Assembly: GCF_003253005.1 (NCBI RefSeq)
Contig: NZ_QEPZ01000005.1
Coordinates: forward strand, 62,001-126,000
Reading direction: 5' to 3'
Source of the DNA: Haemophilus parainfluenzae
Lineage (GTDB): Bacteria > Pseudomonadota > Gammaproteobacteria > Enterobacterales > Pasteurellaceae
DNA length: 64,000 nt
Made by a program: the position numbers and the translations under genes. The number at the start of each line of letters is the position of its first letter. Position 1 is the first letter of the stretch. This document shows positions 28,053 to 37,335 of the stretch, in pieces. Under the pieces are notes generated by a model that was not told where the DNA came from, searched no databases, and worked only from the letters and a program-made list of their open reading frames with translations.

Positions 28053-29369
28053 TTAAGCTTGAGATTTTTTAAGGTCAAATTTGTAAGAAACAAAACCATA
28101 CAATGTCCAACCGATAAAGGTCACAATTGAACCGTATAGCATCGCTTGTTCACCCGCAGCATAAAGCGCATAGATACTATAGACTGAACCAATAAAGGCA
28201 ACAAGAACAGTTTTTTTGTATTTTTGGTAAGGAACGTTTTCAGTTTTCAACAATACGGGAAGTGCAGCCATTGAGAGCAAGTATGGAATAACGTTTGTTA
28301 CTACCGCTAGGTCAACCAGCACATTGAATTGTTTATTTAATGATGGGCTGATTGTCATTAATGAGAGTAATGTTTGTAACGAAGTGATAGTTACCATACC
28401 AACGATAGGTGCATCTTTGCTAGTAACTTTTTTGAAGAATGCTGGGAAATAACCTTCTTCTGCTGAAGATTTGAATACTTGAGCAATAGTGAACTGCCAA
28501 CCTAATAATGAGCCGAAACAAGACATCACCATTAAACCCATGATGACTTTACCGATTGTTTCATCAAACATATGAGCAAAGGCTAAACCGAACGGTGCGG
28601 TTGAATTAGCAAGTTCAAGATTAGGAACAATACCTGCGATAACGTTAGTAGAAACGATATAAATTACCGCAGCCCCTAAAGTACCACCAAGTACCGCAAT
28701 TGGTACGTTCTTCTCTGGATTTTCAACCGCATCAGAGTTCGCACAAGCAGACTCTAACCCTAAGAATGCCCATAATGTCATTGAAATAGATACACCGATC
28801 GCTTCAAAAGTAGGTACATTGTGTGGGTTCCAAGAATTTACATACATTGTACCATCAAACCATTTCCAACCGATGATTGAAATACCCACCACAGGAATAA
28901 TTACACCCCAAATGGTGAATGAACTGATGTTACCCGTAATTCTTGCGCCACCGAAGTTAAGAATGGTAGCAAGCCAAAGAGTGAAGATTGTCCATAATGC
29001 GATAGAAAGTGGAGAAAGAGTTGCACCGAGGAACTCTGAACCATAACCTACAGCAGAAATCGCAATCGCAGTATTCGCAATAACTAACGACACACCATAA
29101 GTATAGTTCGCCATAAAGTTACCTGCTTTACCGAAAGAGTATTCAGCATAGCCACCCATACCACCGGATTTTCTACTAAACATACCGCATTGTGCGAATG
29201 CATAAGCTAAGGCTGTTGAACCAACTGCGGTTACAAGCCAAGAAACGATAGAAATAGTCCCAATTTCGGCTAATTTGGTCGGTAACATAATGATACCTGA
29301 ACCCATCATATTAACCATGGTCAGAATGGTGAGTTGAACCACACCAATTTTATTACTTTTAGCACTCAT
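28053..29369 (-). CDS. potE: Putrescine/ornithine antiporter PotE
   Basis: A 438-residue APC-superfamily transporter with about 12 membrane helices. The helix-1 signature MMGSGIIMLPTKLAEIG and the segment WAFLGLESACANSDAVENPEKNVP match PotE. It swaps external ornithine for internal putrescine, completing a proton-consuming acid-resistance cycle with SpeF. It follows speF by 105 bases containing two hairpins but no terminator with a clear T-run, so cotranscription is likely. AAGGAG precedes the ATG. Confidence 0.95.
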   Translation of the reverse strand: MSAKSNKIGVVQLTILTMVNMMGSGIIMLPTKLAEIGTISIVSWLVTAVGSTALAYAFAQCGMFSRKSGGMGGYAEYSFGKAGNFMANYTYGVSLVIANTAIAISAVGYGSEFLGATLSPLSIALWTIFTLWLATILNFGGARITGNISSFTIWGVIIPVVGISIIGWKWFDGTMYVNSWNPHNVPTFEAIGVSISMTLWAFLGLESACANSDAVENPEKNVPIAVLGGTLGAAVIYIVSTNVIAGIVPNLELANSTAPFGLAFAHMFDETIGKVIMGLMVMSCFGSLLGWQFTIAQVFKSSAEEGYFPAFFKKVTSKDAPIVGMVTITSLQTLLSLMTISPSLNKQFNVLVDLAVVTNVIPYLLSMAALPVLLKTENVPYQKYKKTVLVAFIGSVYSIYALYAAGEQAMLYGSIVTFIGWTLYGFVSYKFDLKKSQA

Positions 29370-29383
29370 AATTTATACTCCTT

Positions 29384-29466
29384 AAAGTACGGTCAAAAAA
29401 TCAGATGTTTTTAACCGCACTTTTTTTGTTTGTGCTGAGAGGGTTATGAGGGAAAACCTCATAACC
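29384..29466 (-). other. Two intercistronic hairpins between speF and potE
   Basis: A 10-bp perfect stem GGTTATGAGG/CCTCATAACC (29442-29451 and 29457-29466) is followed by an imperfect USS dyad (AAAGTACGGTCAAAAA at 29384-29400 against TTTTTAACCGCACTTT). Neither has a T-run after it on the minus strand. They may set the ratio of speF to potE mRNA by pausing, processing or 3'-end protection. Confidence 0.55.
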
Positions 29467-29474
29467 ACACTTTA

Positions 29475-31637
29475 TTAATAGTCAGTTAAAACATAGCCAT
29501 ATGCACGAGTACGTCCATCAGGGTCTTTTTGTAAGTAAACCCCTTGGATTTCAGGTGCGAAACCAGGTAATGTGTTGATACCTTCTTCTAATGCGAGGAA
29601 GTATTTTTGTGCAGTCGGACTCCATCTTTCCCCCGGAACCACACATAACACACCTGGAGGATAAGGTAATGCACCTTCCGCAGCTACGCGACCAACAATG
29701 TCAGTTAATGCAACAAGTTCAACTTTGTTACGAACGAATTCAATATTCGCATCGTGTGGATTTAATGCATATTCCGGTAATGTTGCTTTGCGGAATAGGT
29801 CTTTTTGAAGTTGTTTTACATTGCGGCTTACATAAAGGTCATGCATTTCTTGGCATAATTGACGGATTGTGTAACCTTTGTAGCGGTCTTCGTTGTTTTT
29901 GTACACAGTTGGCAATACATCTTTTAATAAAGAGTTTTGTTTAATGTGTTTTTCGAACAAGGCGATTTGAGCGACCAATGTTTGCATTTTGGTAAGAGTT
30001 TCTGCCGGAGTGAGCAAGAATAAGATAGAGTTCAAGTCACATTTTTCCGGAATAATACCGTTTTCACGTAAGTAGTTTGCAAGAATGGTTGCTGGAATAC
30101 CGAAGTCTTCATATTCACCATTTTCTAAGCTGATACCTGGAGTGGTAAGTAAGAATTTACATGGGTCAACGAAGTATTGTTCATCCGCATAGCCTTCAAA
30201 TTTATGCCATGTATCAGTTGGGTGGAATTTGAAGAATTCGAGGTTGGTTGCGATTTCTTCTGTGTCATAATCTTGCCATTTTTTACCTTTCACTGTTGTA
30301 GGGATGAATGGACGGATTAAATCACAGTGATTCAATACTAATTTACGTGCTTCGATACCCACTTTCACACATTCATGCCATAAGCGAAGACCGGCTTCAC
30401 TACCTTGGATTTTCGCGTTCACATCTAATGTTGCAAACAATGGATAGAACGGACTGGTTGAAGCATGTAACATGAAGGCGTTATTGAAACGTTTATGGTT
30501 TACATAACGATCTTGACCTTTGATATGTTTATCTTTTTTATGGATTTGTGAAGCTTGTGAGAAACCAGCTTGTTGTTTGTGAACAGATTGTGTCACTAAA
30601 ATACCAGGGTCATTTTCATTTAATTCAAGCAATAATGGAGAGCAATCTTTCATCATTGGAATGAACTGTTCATAACCTACCCATGCAGAGTCGAATAAGA
30701 TGTAATCACAAAGGTGACCGATTTTATCCACAACTTGGCGTGCGTTATAAATCGTACCGTCATAAGTACCTAATTGGATAACTGCTAAACGGAATGGACG
30801 TTTTTGGTTTAATTTTTCAGGTGCCACTTCTTTGATTAATGATTTTAAGTAATCTTCTTCAAAACAGTGACTATCAATACCACCGATGAAACCAAATGGG
30901 TTACGTGCAGTTTCCAAGTAAATTGGCGTTGCACCTGCTTGAATTAACGCACCGTGGTGGTTTGATTTGTGGTTGTTACGGTCAAATAACACTAAATCAC
31001 CTGGAGAAAGTACTGCGTTTAATGCTACTTTGTTTGCAGATGAGGTACCATTTAATACGAAGTAAGTTTTATCTGCATTAAATACTTGAGCGGCATATTT
31101 TTGTGCATCACAAGCTGCACCTTCATGAATTAACAAGTCACCTAATTTTACGTCCGCATTACAAATATCAGAACGGAAAATATTTTCACCAAAGAAATCG
31201 TAAAGGAAACGACCTGCTGGGTGTTTACGGTAGTATTGACCACCTTGATGTCCTGGACAGTCAAAAGCGATATTACCCATTTCCACATATTCACTTAACA
31301 TTTTGAAGAATGGAGGTAACATTTTTTCTTCATAAAGTTTCGCTGCAGTTTCGATTTGACGGCTATAAAGTTTGATGTCATAACCGTTTAAATCTTGGAT
31401 ATGATAAATAGAATCATAGAATTTTGGATCCACTTGTTGTTCTTCTGTTTGAACAACGAATACTGGAACGCCGAATTTTGTTGCTTGAATTCGACCGAGG
31501 TATTCTCCTACATCACCTGAACTTAATACGATAGCCGCAACATCTGTAAAGTCTGTTTTGGCAATCTCAACTAATTCTCTATTTGTAGAGAAATATTGTT
31601 CAACTTTTGGACTATATGCAATTTTTAAGTTTGGCAT
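29475..31637 (-). CDS. speF: Inducible ornithine decarboxylase SpeF
   Basis: A 720-residue fold-type I PLP decarboxylase that turns ornithine into putrescine and CO2. The lysine that binds PLP lies in TQSVHKQQAGFSQ. The N-terminal receiver-like wing domain, the PLP-binding core (GTSSANKVALNAVL; DSAWVGYEQF) and the C-terminal domain with PGERW are all present. Length equals E. coli SpeF (about 730). It is acid/anaerobiosis-type biodegradative and controlled here by the upstream leader gene speFL. AAAGGAG precedes the ATG. Confidence 0.97.
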   Translation of the reverse strand: MPNLKIAYSPKVEQYFSTNRELVEIAKTDFTDVAAIVLSSGDVGEYLGRIQATKFGVPVFVVQTEEQQVDPKFYDSIYHIQDLNGYDIKLYSRQIETAAKLYEEKMLPPFFKMLSEYVEMGNIAFDCPGHQGGQYYRKHPAGRFLYDFFGENIFRSDICNADVKLGDLLIHEGAACDAQKYAAQVFNADKTYFVLNGTSSANKVALNAVLSPGDLVLFDRNNHKSNHHGALIQAGATPIYLETARNPFGFIGGIDSHCFEEDYLKSLIKEVAPEKLNQKRPFRLAVIQLGTYDGTIYNARQVVDKIGHLCDYILFDSAWVGYEQFIPMMKDCSPLLLELNENDPGILVTQSVHKQQAGFSQASQIHKKDKHIKGQDRYVNHKRFNNAFMLHASTSPFYPLFATLDVNAKIQGSEAGLRLWHECVKVGIEARKLVLNHCDLIRPFIPTTVKGKKWQDYDTEEIATNLEFFKFHPTDTWHKFEGYADEQYFVDPCKFLLTTPGISLENGEYEDFGIPATILANYLRENGIIPEKCDLNSILFLLTPAETLTKMQTLVAQIALFEKHIKQNSLLKDVLPTVYKNNEDRYKGYTIRQLCQEMHDLYVSRNVKQLQKDLFRKATLPEYALNPHDANIEFVRNKVELVALTDIVGRVAAEGALPYPPGVLCVVPGERWSPTAQKYFLALEEGINTLPGFAPEIQGVYLQKDPDGRTRAYGYVLTDY

Positions 31638-31860
31638 AATAAACTCCTTTATTTATTTTTGACGTAAAGTTACCCTGCATTATTAATTTTAATAACGCAA
31701 TAGATTTATTTAGAATAAAACAACCCTCTCTAGATTTTAATAACAAAAACTAAAGTAAGAATTTATTTATTTTAAATTAAATAAGATTAAGTTAATTTCA
31801 CAAAATATTTTTTACCTGTCCTAGACAATGTAAAAATATTCAGAAATTAATCTGTGGAGA

Positions 31861-31895
31861 CTCTCTAAACAGAGAGAACAACTCTGTTTAGAGAG
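31861..31895 (-). promoter_or_regulatory. 14-bp hairpin across the speFL stop codon
   Basis: Perfect inverted repeat CTCTCTAAACAGAG/CTCTGTTTAGAGAG (31861-31874 and 31882-31895), loop of 7. In the transcript its 5' arm contains the last Leu codon and the TAA of speFL. A ribosome stalled at that stop would keep it unfolded. No T-run follows, so it is not a simple terminator. Between here and speF (31638-31860) the sequence is very AT-rich and holds no gene. A 7-base copy of the distal arm (TAGAGAG on the minus strand, 31726-31732) could pair alternatively with the 5' arm. Confidence 0.7.
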
Positions 31896-31995
31896 CCGTG
31901 TTGGATGGTTTATTTTGAGAAGCAAATACTGAATATGAGAAGCAAGAGCGATGCGATGGCATCATAATATGGCGTGTACGACGGATGTGCGCCAT
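31888..31995 (-). CDS. speFL: Ornithine-sensing leader (arrest) peptide SpeFL
   Basis: A 35-codon gene ending 250 bases before speF. The peptide begins MAHIRRTRHIMMPSHRS, closely matching the E. coli SpeFL sensor core (HIRRTTHIMMFAHRNS as I recall it), which stalls the ribosome in response to ornithine and so prevents Rho-dependent termination before speF. The C-terminal part differs: SCFSYSVFASQ is followed by an extra stretch NKPSNTAL, where the E. coli peptide ends sooner. AAGG lies 12 bases upstream. An in-frame ATG at 32082 with a good GAGGG site would give a 64-residue form with an Arg-rich N-terminus, so the start is uncertain. Confidence 0.85.
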   Translation of the reverse strand: MAHIRRTRHIMMPSHRSCFSYSVFASQNKPSNTAL

Positions 31996-32126
31996 CAAAG
32001 AACGACCTTTTATCGGATTAAACCGTAAAAGTCTCAATACTTTCGTATGGACGTATCTGTGTATATATGTACGAAGTAGCATAGAAAAAGTCCCTCTTTC
32101 TATCTAAACTAACCTTTGTTGGGTAC

Positions 32127-32187
32127 ATTCTCTGCTTGTGTAAATATTATGTCAATAATATTTTTCAAAAAACGTGATCATTATCAA
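32127..32187 (-). promoter_or_regulatory. speFL-speF-potE promoter with FNR-like box
   Basis: On the minus strand a perfect -35 TTGACA (32155-32150) is followed after 17 bases by GAGAAT (32132-32127, 4 of 6 to TATAAT). Upstream lies TTGATAATGATCAC (32187-32174), 9 of 10 informative bases of the FNR consensus TTGAT-N4-ATCAA. With transcription starting near 32120 the box is centred near -60, the usual class I position. This predicts anaerobic activation. Confidence 0.6.
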
Positions 32188-32292
32188 AAAATAAATTTAA
32201 ATTTTACATAAAAATAAAACTACAAAAGTATGGAAATATTTTATCCTTAAAATGAGATGATGAATAAATATACCAGTTTATCTAGCTCCTTC

Positions 32293-33297
32293 CTAAGTTA
32301 AACTCGCAACCATGACTGCTTTAATCGTATGCATACGATTTTCTGCTTGTTCGAATGCAATATTCATCGGCGATTCAAACACCTCTTCAGTCACTTCAAT
32401 GCCATTTGCTAATTCAGGATACTTTTCAGCAATTTGGCAACCCACTTTCGTTTCACTATTATGGAATGCAGGTAAACAGTGCATGAATTTTACTTTTGGA
32501 TTACCCGTACGCTTCATGAGTTCAGGCGTTACTTGATAAGGAAGCAATAACTTAATGCGTTCTGCCCAAGCGTCTAATGGTTCGCCCATTGAAACCCAAA
32601 CATCAGTATGCACAAAATCGGCACCTTTTACTGCTTTATCAATATCTTCAGTTACGGTAAGGCATGCACCACTTTCTTTAGCAAAACCTTCACACATCTC
32701 AACAAAACCGGCTTCTGGTAATAAAGCTTTGGGACCGCAAATACGCACATCCATCCCTAGTTTTGATCCAATTAGTAAAAGAGAATTCCCCATGTTATTA
32801 CGTGCATCACCAATATACACATAACTAATTTGACGAAGTGGCTTGTCACAATGTTCAATCATCGTAAGAACATCCGCGAGCATTTGTGTAGGATGAAACT
32901 CATCCGTTAAACCATTAAACACCGGCACACCTGCATAATCCGCAAGTTCTTGCACGGTACTTTGTTTAAAGCCCCGATATTCAATCGCATCATACATTCT
33001 CCCAAGAACTCGAGCTGTATCCTTCATGCTTTCTTTATGTCCAATCTGAGAGGAGTTTGGATCAATGTAAGTCACTCTAGCACCTTGATCATAAGCAGCG
33101 ACTTCAAAAGCACAACGAGTACGAGTTGAGGTTTTTTCAAAAATAAGTGCAATATTTTTACCTTTAAGTTGTTGCTGCTCTGTTCCTGCATATTTAGCAC
33201 GTTTCAAATCACGTGATAAATCTAACAAATAATTAATTTCGCGTTCTGAATGATGAACAAGACTCAATAAGTGTCTATTTTTAAGATTAAAAGCCAT
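32293..33297 (-). CDS. arcB: Ornithine carbamoyltransferase, catabolic type (ArcB)
   Basis: A 334-residue cytosolic enzyme that interconverts ornithine plus carbamoyl phosphate with citrulline. Carbamoyl-phosphate motif STRTRCAFE and ornithine-binding motif HCLPAFH are intact, as is [13 protein letters not shown]. The N-terminus [13 protein letters not shown] is that of Pseudomonas/Haemophilus catabolic ArcB rather than E. coli ArgF/ArgI. I use the ATG at 33297, which follows AAGGAGAGCGCT; nine further residues upstream lack support. No arcA or arcC lies beside it. It precedes the speFL unit by about 300 bases with no intrinsic terminator. Confidence 0.93.
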   Translation of the reverse strand: MAFNLKNRHLLSLVHHSEREINYLLDLSRDLKRAKYAGTEQQQLKGKNIALIFEKTSTRTRCAFEVAAYDQGARVTYIDPNSSQIGHKESMKDTARVLGRMYDAIEYRGFKQSTVQELADYAGVPVFNGLTDEFHPTQMLADVLTMIEHCDKPLRQISYVYIGDARNNMGNSLLLIGSKLGMDVRICGPKALLPEAGFVEMCEGFAKESGACLTVTEDIDKAVKGADFVHTDVWVSMGEPLDAWAERIKLLLPYQVTPELMKRTGNPKVKFMHCLPAFHNSETKVGCQIAEKYPELANGIEVTEEVFESPMNIAFEQAENRMHTIKAVMVASLT

Positions 33298-33428
33298 AGC
33301 GCTCTCCTTATCGGATGCCATCAATAAATGCGGGCTACCTTACTGTGAATAACTTAATTTTTAGCGGATTGGATGTTCTATTTTTGTCCCAAACGTGAAG
33401 TTTTGCAACCAAATTCAATCCCTTATTT

Positions 33429-33444
33429 TGTGATGCATATCACA
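33429..33444 (+). promoter_or_regulatory. CRP binding site upstream of cpdB
   Basis: TGTGATGCATATCACA is a perfectly symmetric match to the CRP consensus TGTGA-N6-TCACA. It lies 86 bases before the cpdB start and 132 bases from the divergent arcB start. Candidate -10 elements for cpdB are TATATT (33461-33466) and TATAAA (33481-33486). Confidence 0.8.
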
Positions 33445-33529
33445 CTTCATTTCATAACTTTATATTGCGCTTTCTTTATATATAAAAGAGCTTTAAAATC
33501 TTGCCGATTCTTACATAACAGGAGCTCAT

Positions 33530-35503
33530 ATGATCAACAGAAGAGATTTCATCCAACTTGGCGCAAGCAGTATTTTAGCGTTAAGTACTAGCCGTTTTGC
33601 TTTTGCGAAAAGCGATACACAAGTCGATTTACGTATTGTAGCAACGACCGATATTCACAGTTTTTTAACTGACTTCGATTACTACAAAGATGCACCTACT
33701 GAGAAATTCGGTTTTACCCGTGCAGCAAGCTTGATTCGTCAAGCACGTCAAGAGGTGAAAAACAGCGTTTTAGTTGATAACGGTGACTTAATTCAAGGTA
33801 ACCCAATTGCTGACTATCAAGCAGCTAAAGGTTATAAAGAAGGCAAATCAAACCCAGCCGTAGATTGTTTAAATGCAATGCACTATGAAGTAGGGACATT
33901 AGGTAACCACGAGTTTAACTATGGCTTAGATTATTTAGCCGATGCGATTAAACAAGCGAAATTCCCTATCATCAATGCTAACGTAGTAAAAGTTGGTACT
34001 GAGGAGCCATATTTCACGCCTTATGTGATTCAAACCAAAGAAGTGGTGGATAGCCAAGGTAAAAAGCACAAACTAAACATCGGTTATATCGGTTTTGTAC
34101 CACCACAAATTATGGTGTGGGATAAAGCGAACTTACAAGGCAAAGTTGAAACTCGCGATATCGTGAAAACAGCACAAAAATATGTGCCAGAAATGAAACA
34201 AAAAGGCGCAGATATTATTGTGGCACTTGCACACACTGGCCCATCTGATGAGCCATATCAAGAAGGTGCAGAAAACTCTGCATTCTACCTTGCTGATGTA
34301 CCACACATTGATGCGATTGTTTTCGGTCACTCTCACCGTTTATTCCCAAATAAAGAGTTCGCCAAATCACCAAATGCAGATATTGCTAAAGGTACCGTAA
34401 AAGGCGTACCTGAAAGTATGGCTGGCTACTGGGCAAATAACATCAGTGTAATCGACTTAACCCTTGCTCAACACAACGGCAAATGGTTAGTGGCTGATGG
34501 TAAAGCGGTACTTCGTCCAATTTACGATGCAGAAAACAAAAAAGCGACCACAGAAAGTGACGCAGAATTGACCGCACTTTTAAAACCTGTGCATGAAGCC
34601 ACCCGTGAATTTGTGGCACAGCCAATCGGTAAAGCGACCGATAACATGTACAGCTACTTAGCGTTAGTGCAAGATGACCCAACTATTCAAATTGTGAACC
34701 AAGCGCAAAAAGCTTATGTTGAAAAAGTGGCACCAAGTGTTGCAGCAATGACTGGCTTACCAATTTTAAGTGCAGGCGCACCATTTAAAGCGGGTGGACG
34801 TAAAAATGACCCAACGGGCTATACTGAAGTTAACAAAGGTGAATTAACCTTCCGTAACGCAGCAGATTTATACCTCTATCCAAATACCTTAGTTGTGGTG
34901 AAAGCAACCGGTGAAGAGCTGAAAGAATGGTTAGAATGTAGCGCGGGTATGTTTAAACAAATCGACCCTACAAGCGACAAACCACAATCGTTACTTGATT
35001 GGGAAGGTTTCCGTACCTATAACTATGATGTGATTGACGGCGTAAATTATGAATTCGACCTGACTCAACCACCACGTTATGACGGCGAATGCAAATTGAT
35101 TAACCCGAACTCACACCGCGTGGTGAATTTAACTTACCAAGGTAAACCGGTTGATCCAAAAGCAGAATTCTTAATTGCGACTAACAACTATCGTGCTTAC
35201 GGTAATAACTTCCCTGGCACTGGCGATGCACACATTGTTTACGCTTCTCCTGATGAAAACCGCCAAATCCTTGCGGATTACATCAAAGCAGAAAGTGAAA
35301 AACATGGCCATGTAAACCCAAGTGCGGATAAAAACTGGCGTTTTGCACCGATTAAAGGTAACGATAAATTAGATGTGCGTTTTGAAACCTCGCCAAGCGA
35401 ACAGGCTGCAAAATTCATTCAAGATAATGCACAATATCCAATGAAGAAAGTCGGCACTGATGAAGTGGGATTTGCAGTATATCAAATCGATTTATCGAAA
35501 TAA
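33530..35503 (+). CDS. cpdB: 2',3'-cyclic-nucleotide 2'-phosphodiesterase/3'-nucleotidase CpdB
   Basis: A 657-residue periplasmic metallophosphoesterase. The N-terminus has a twin-arginine signal, [17 protein letters not shown], ending near SRFAFA, so export should be by Tat; E. coli CpdB uses Sec. The metal-binding motifs of the 5'-nucleotidase family follow: [25 protein letters not shown], and GHSHRLFP. The C-terminal nucleotide-binding domain is complete. It lets the cell recover nucleosides from external nucleotides. The upstream CRP site suggests induction on carbon limitation. Confidence 0.96.
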   Translation: MINRRDFIQLGASSILALSTSRFAFAKSDTQVDLRIVATTDIHSFLTDFDYYKDAPTEKFGFTRAASLIRQARQEVKNSVLVDNGDLIQGNPIADYQAAKGYKEGKSNPAVDCLNAMHYEVGTLGNHEFNYGLDYLADAIKQAKFPIINANVVKVGTEEPYFTPYVIQTKEVVDSQGKKHKLNIGYIGFVPPQIMVWDKANLQGKVETRDIVKTAQKYVPEMKQKGADIIVALAHTGPSDEPYQEGAENSAFYLADVPHIDAIVFGHSHRLFPNKEFAKSPNADIAKGTVKGVPESMAGYWANNISVIDLTLAQHNGKWLVADGKAVLRPIYDAENKKATTESDAELTALLKPVHEATREFVAQPIGKATDNMYSYLALVQDDPTIQIVNQAQKAYVEKVAPSVAAMTGLPILSAGAPFKAGGRKNDPTGYTEVNKGELTFRNAADLYLYPNTLVVVKATGEELKEWLECSAGMFKQIDPTSDKPQSLLDWEGFRTYNYDVIDGVNYEFDLTQPPRYDGECKLINPNSHRVVNLTYQGKPVDPKAEFLIATNNYRAYGNNFPGTGDAHIVYASPDENRQILADYIKAESEKHGHVNPSADKNWRFAPIKGNDKLDVRFETSPSEQAAKFIQDNAQYPMKKVGTDEVGFAVYQIDLSK

Positions 35504-35504
35504 C

Positions 35505-35529
35505 AAAAAAGGGCGTGCTCAGCACGCCC
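35505..35529. terminator. Terminator between cpdB and the NSS transporter operon
   Basis: GC-rich stem GGGCGTGC/GCACGCCC (35511-35518 and 35522-35529). On the minus strand it is followed by TTTTTTGTTA, so it best serves the transporter operon. It lies just after the cpdB stop and probably ends both. Confidence 0.85.
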
Positions 35530-35560
35530 TACTTATTTCAAAGTGCGGTCAATTTTGACC

Positions 35561-35659
35561 TTATTTTTCTTCTTTTGGAAGTCTGATTAAGGAAAAGATC
35601 AAGCCGCCCCAAATCACTAGAAGCGCCACAATCATCATTGCAATTGCAATACCTGTCAT
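35561..35659 (-). CDS. MetS-type small subunit of an NSS transporter (32 aa)
   Basis: A 32-residue single-helix membrane protein, MTGIAIAMMIVALLVIWGG and then a charged end RLPKEEK. It matches the MetS family, tiny partners of sodium-dependent NSS transporters for methionine and alanine (first described in Corynebacterium MetPS). The ATG follows GGAG with a normal spacer and begins 2 bases after the transporter stop, so the two are translated together. It is too short for ordinary gene calling and easily missed. Confidence 0.85.
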   Translation of the reverse strand: MTGIAIAMMIVALLVIWGGLIFSLIRLPKEEK

Positions 35660-35661
35660 TT

Positions 35662-37176
35662 TTATTCTCCTTTTTCTTCAAGATTGAGGCTCTCTTCATT
35701 TTTCCATTTTAAACGAGAAAGAATGAATGAAACGACCACTAGCGAAATTGCCATTCCCCAACCAAAGATATTGACAAACCAGCTTGGATAGCCTTCATAA
35801 CCTTCTGTAAATACTTTCGCACCTTCACTGAATAACATAAAGGCGAGAATACCGGTGGTGATGACAATGCATAAACGCCATAGGAAGCCCACTTTAAATG
35901 AAGAACTTTGATTTAAGTGCTTGCCTAATAAGCCTAGTTTTTCATTTGCTACAATCACAATTAATGAAACAAATGCCACTGCAACAATACCAAAATAGTT
36001 CACAAATTTATCGAATACATCAAGCATTGGTAAACCGGTTGTAGTACCAAATAAAATGACTGACACCACCATCATTGGTAAACCAACAACAAAGGTCGCT
36101 TTTGCTCGACGTAAACGGAGTTTATCTTGAATCGCTGAAATGATTACTTCAATAACAGAGATAAATGAAGTTAATGCCGCAAAAGTTAATGAACCGAAGA
36201 ATAATACCCCTAACACTTCACCGAATGGTGCTTTATTAATAATAGTTGGGAATGCAAAGAAGGCTAAACCAATACCACCTTTTGCCACTTCGCTCACCTC
36301 TACGCCTTGTGCGGTTGCGATGAAACCTAATGCCGCAAATACACCGATACCTGCAAGTACTTCAAAACTTGAGTTTGCAAAACCGACAACCAAGCCGCTA
36401 CCTGTTAAATCAGAATCTTTCTTCAAGTACGATGCATACGTGATCATAATCCCGAAACAGATGGAAAGAGAGAAGAAGATTTGACCATAAGCTGCAATCC
36501 ACACGCTTGGGTTAGACAGTTTTGACCAATCTGGTGTAAATAACGCATTCAAGCCTTTTTCTGCACCTGGTAAGAATAAAGAATAAACTACCAATGCCAC
36601 AAACATTACGACTAAAACAGGCATTAAGATATCTGAAGATTTAGAAATCCCTTTTTGAATACCTAAAGAAAGCACGCCTAACGCCACTAACCATACAGCA
36701 ATTAATGGACCTGTTACCATGCCGACAAACTCAAAACTCACACCATTGCTGATCTCACCCATTTTTAAAAATTCATGTAGGAAGAAATCAATCGGCTGAT
36801 CACCCCATGCAGAATTAAGTGAGAAATAGGTATAGCTTGCCGCCCAACCTAATACCACTGCATAGTAAAGCCCGATAATAACATTGACCATCACCTGCCA
36901 CCAACCAAACACCTCAAAGTGCGGGTTAAAACGACGATAAGAAAGCGGGGCACCACCACGATGGCGATGACCAATTGCGTAATCTAAGAAAAGCAATGGA
37001 ATACCAGCGGTTAAAAGTGCAATAAGATAAGGGATAATAAATGCACCACCACCATTTTCATAAGTAGTATAAGGGAAACGCCAGATGTTTCCTAAGCCAA
37101 CAGCGGATCCAATCGCCGCCATAATAAATGCCTTCCGACCAGAAAAGGTCTCACGCTTTGCGTTTGACTGCGTCAT
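35662..37176 (-). CDS. Sodium-dependent NSS amino-acid transporter (MetP-like)
   Basis: A 504-residue neurotransmitter:sodium symporter with about 12 membrane helices. The helix-1 sodium and substrate motif [16 protein letters not shown] is intact. The adjacent MetS-type gene assigns it to the methionine/alanine importer subgroup; methionine is the best guess but unproven. I use the ATG at 37176 ([11 protein letters not shown]), preceded by AAAGGAAC; 11 extra upstream residues are not supported. Confidence 0.88.
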   Translation of the reverse strand: MTQSNAKRETFSGRKAFIMAAIGSAVGLGNIWRFPYTTYENGGGAFIIPYLIALLTAGIPLLFLDYAIGHRHRGGAPLSYRRFNPHFEVFGWWQVMVNVIIGLYYAVVLGWAASYTYFSLNSAWGDQPIDFFLHEFLKMGEISNGVSFEFVGMVTGPLIAVWLVALGVLSLGIQKGISKSSDILMPVLVVMFVALVVYSLFLPGAEKGLNALFTPDWSKLSNPSVWIAAYGQIFFSLSICFGIMITYASYLKKDSDLTGSGLVVGFANSSFEVLAGIGVFAALGFIATAQGVEVSEVAKGGIGLAFFAFPTIINKAPFGEVLGVLFFGSLTFAALTSFISVIEVIISAIQDKLRLRRAKATFVVGLPMMVVSVILFGTTTGLPMLDVFDKFVNYFGIVAVAFVSLIVIVANEKLGLLGKHLNQSSSFKVGFLWRLCIVITTGILAFMLFSEGAKVFTEGYEGYPSWFVNIFGWGMAISLVVVSFILSRLKWKNEESLNLEEKGE

Positions 37177-37335
37177 ATTAAGTTCCTTTTGAATGAAGAA
37201 AGGTTTCAATATAGTGAATTCTAAAACCTAGTCAAGAATTTGATTTAAAGTGCGGTTAAAAATAATGAATTTTTTTTTAATATCACTGTCTAAAGGCGGA
37301 ATTTAATCTCTATTAATAACCAAAAGGAAACATTT

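Noticed and set aside
31638-31860. A further small gene between speFL and speF
   Set aside because: The stretch is AT-rich with no start codon behind a ribosome binding site leading to a conserved peptide; it reads as untranslated leader.
32174-32187. The box upstream of speFL as a CRP site
   Set aside because: Half-sites fit FNR (TTGAT-N4-ATCAA) at 9 of 10 positions with 4-base spacing; the CRP pattern needs 6-base spacing and matches poorly.
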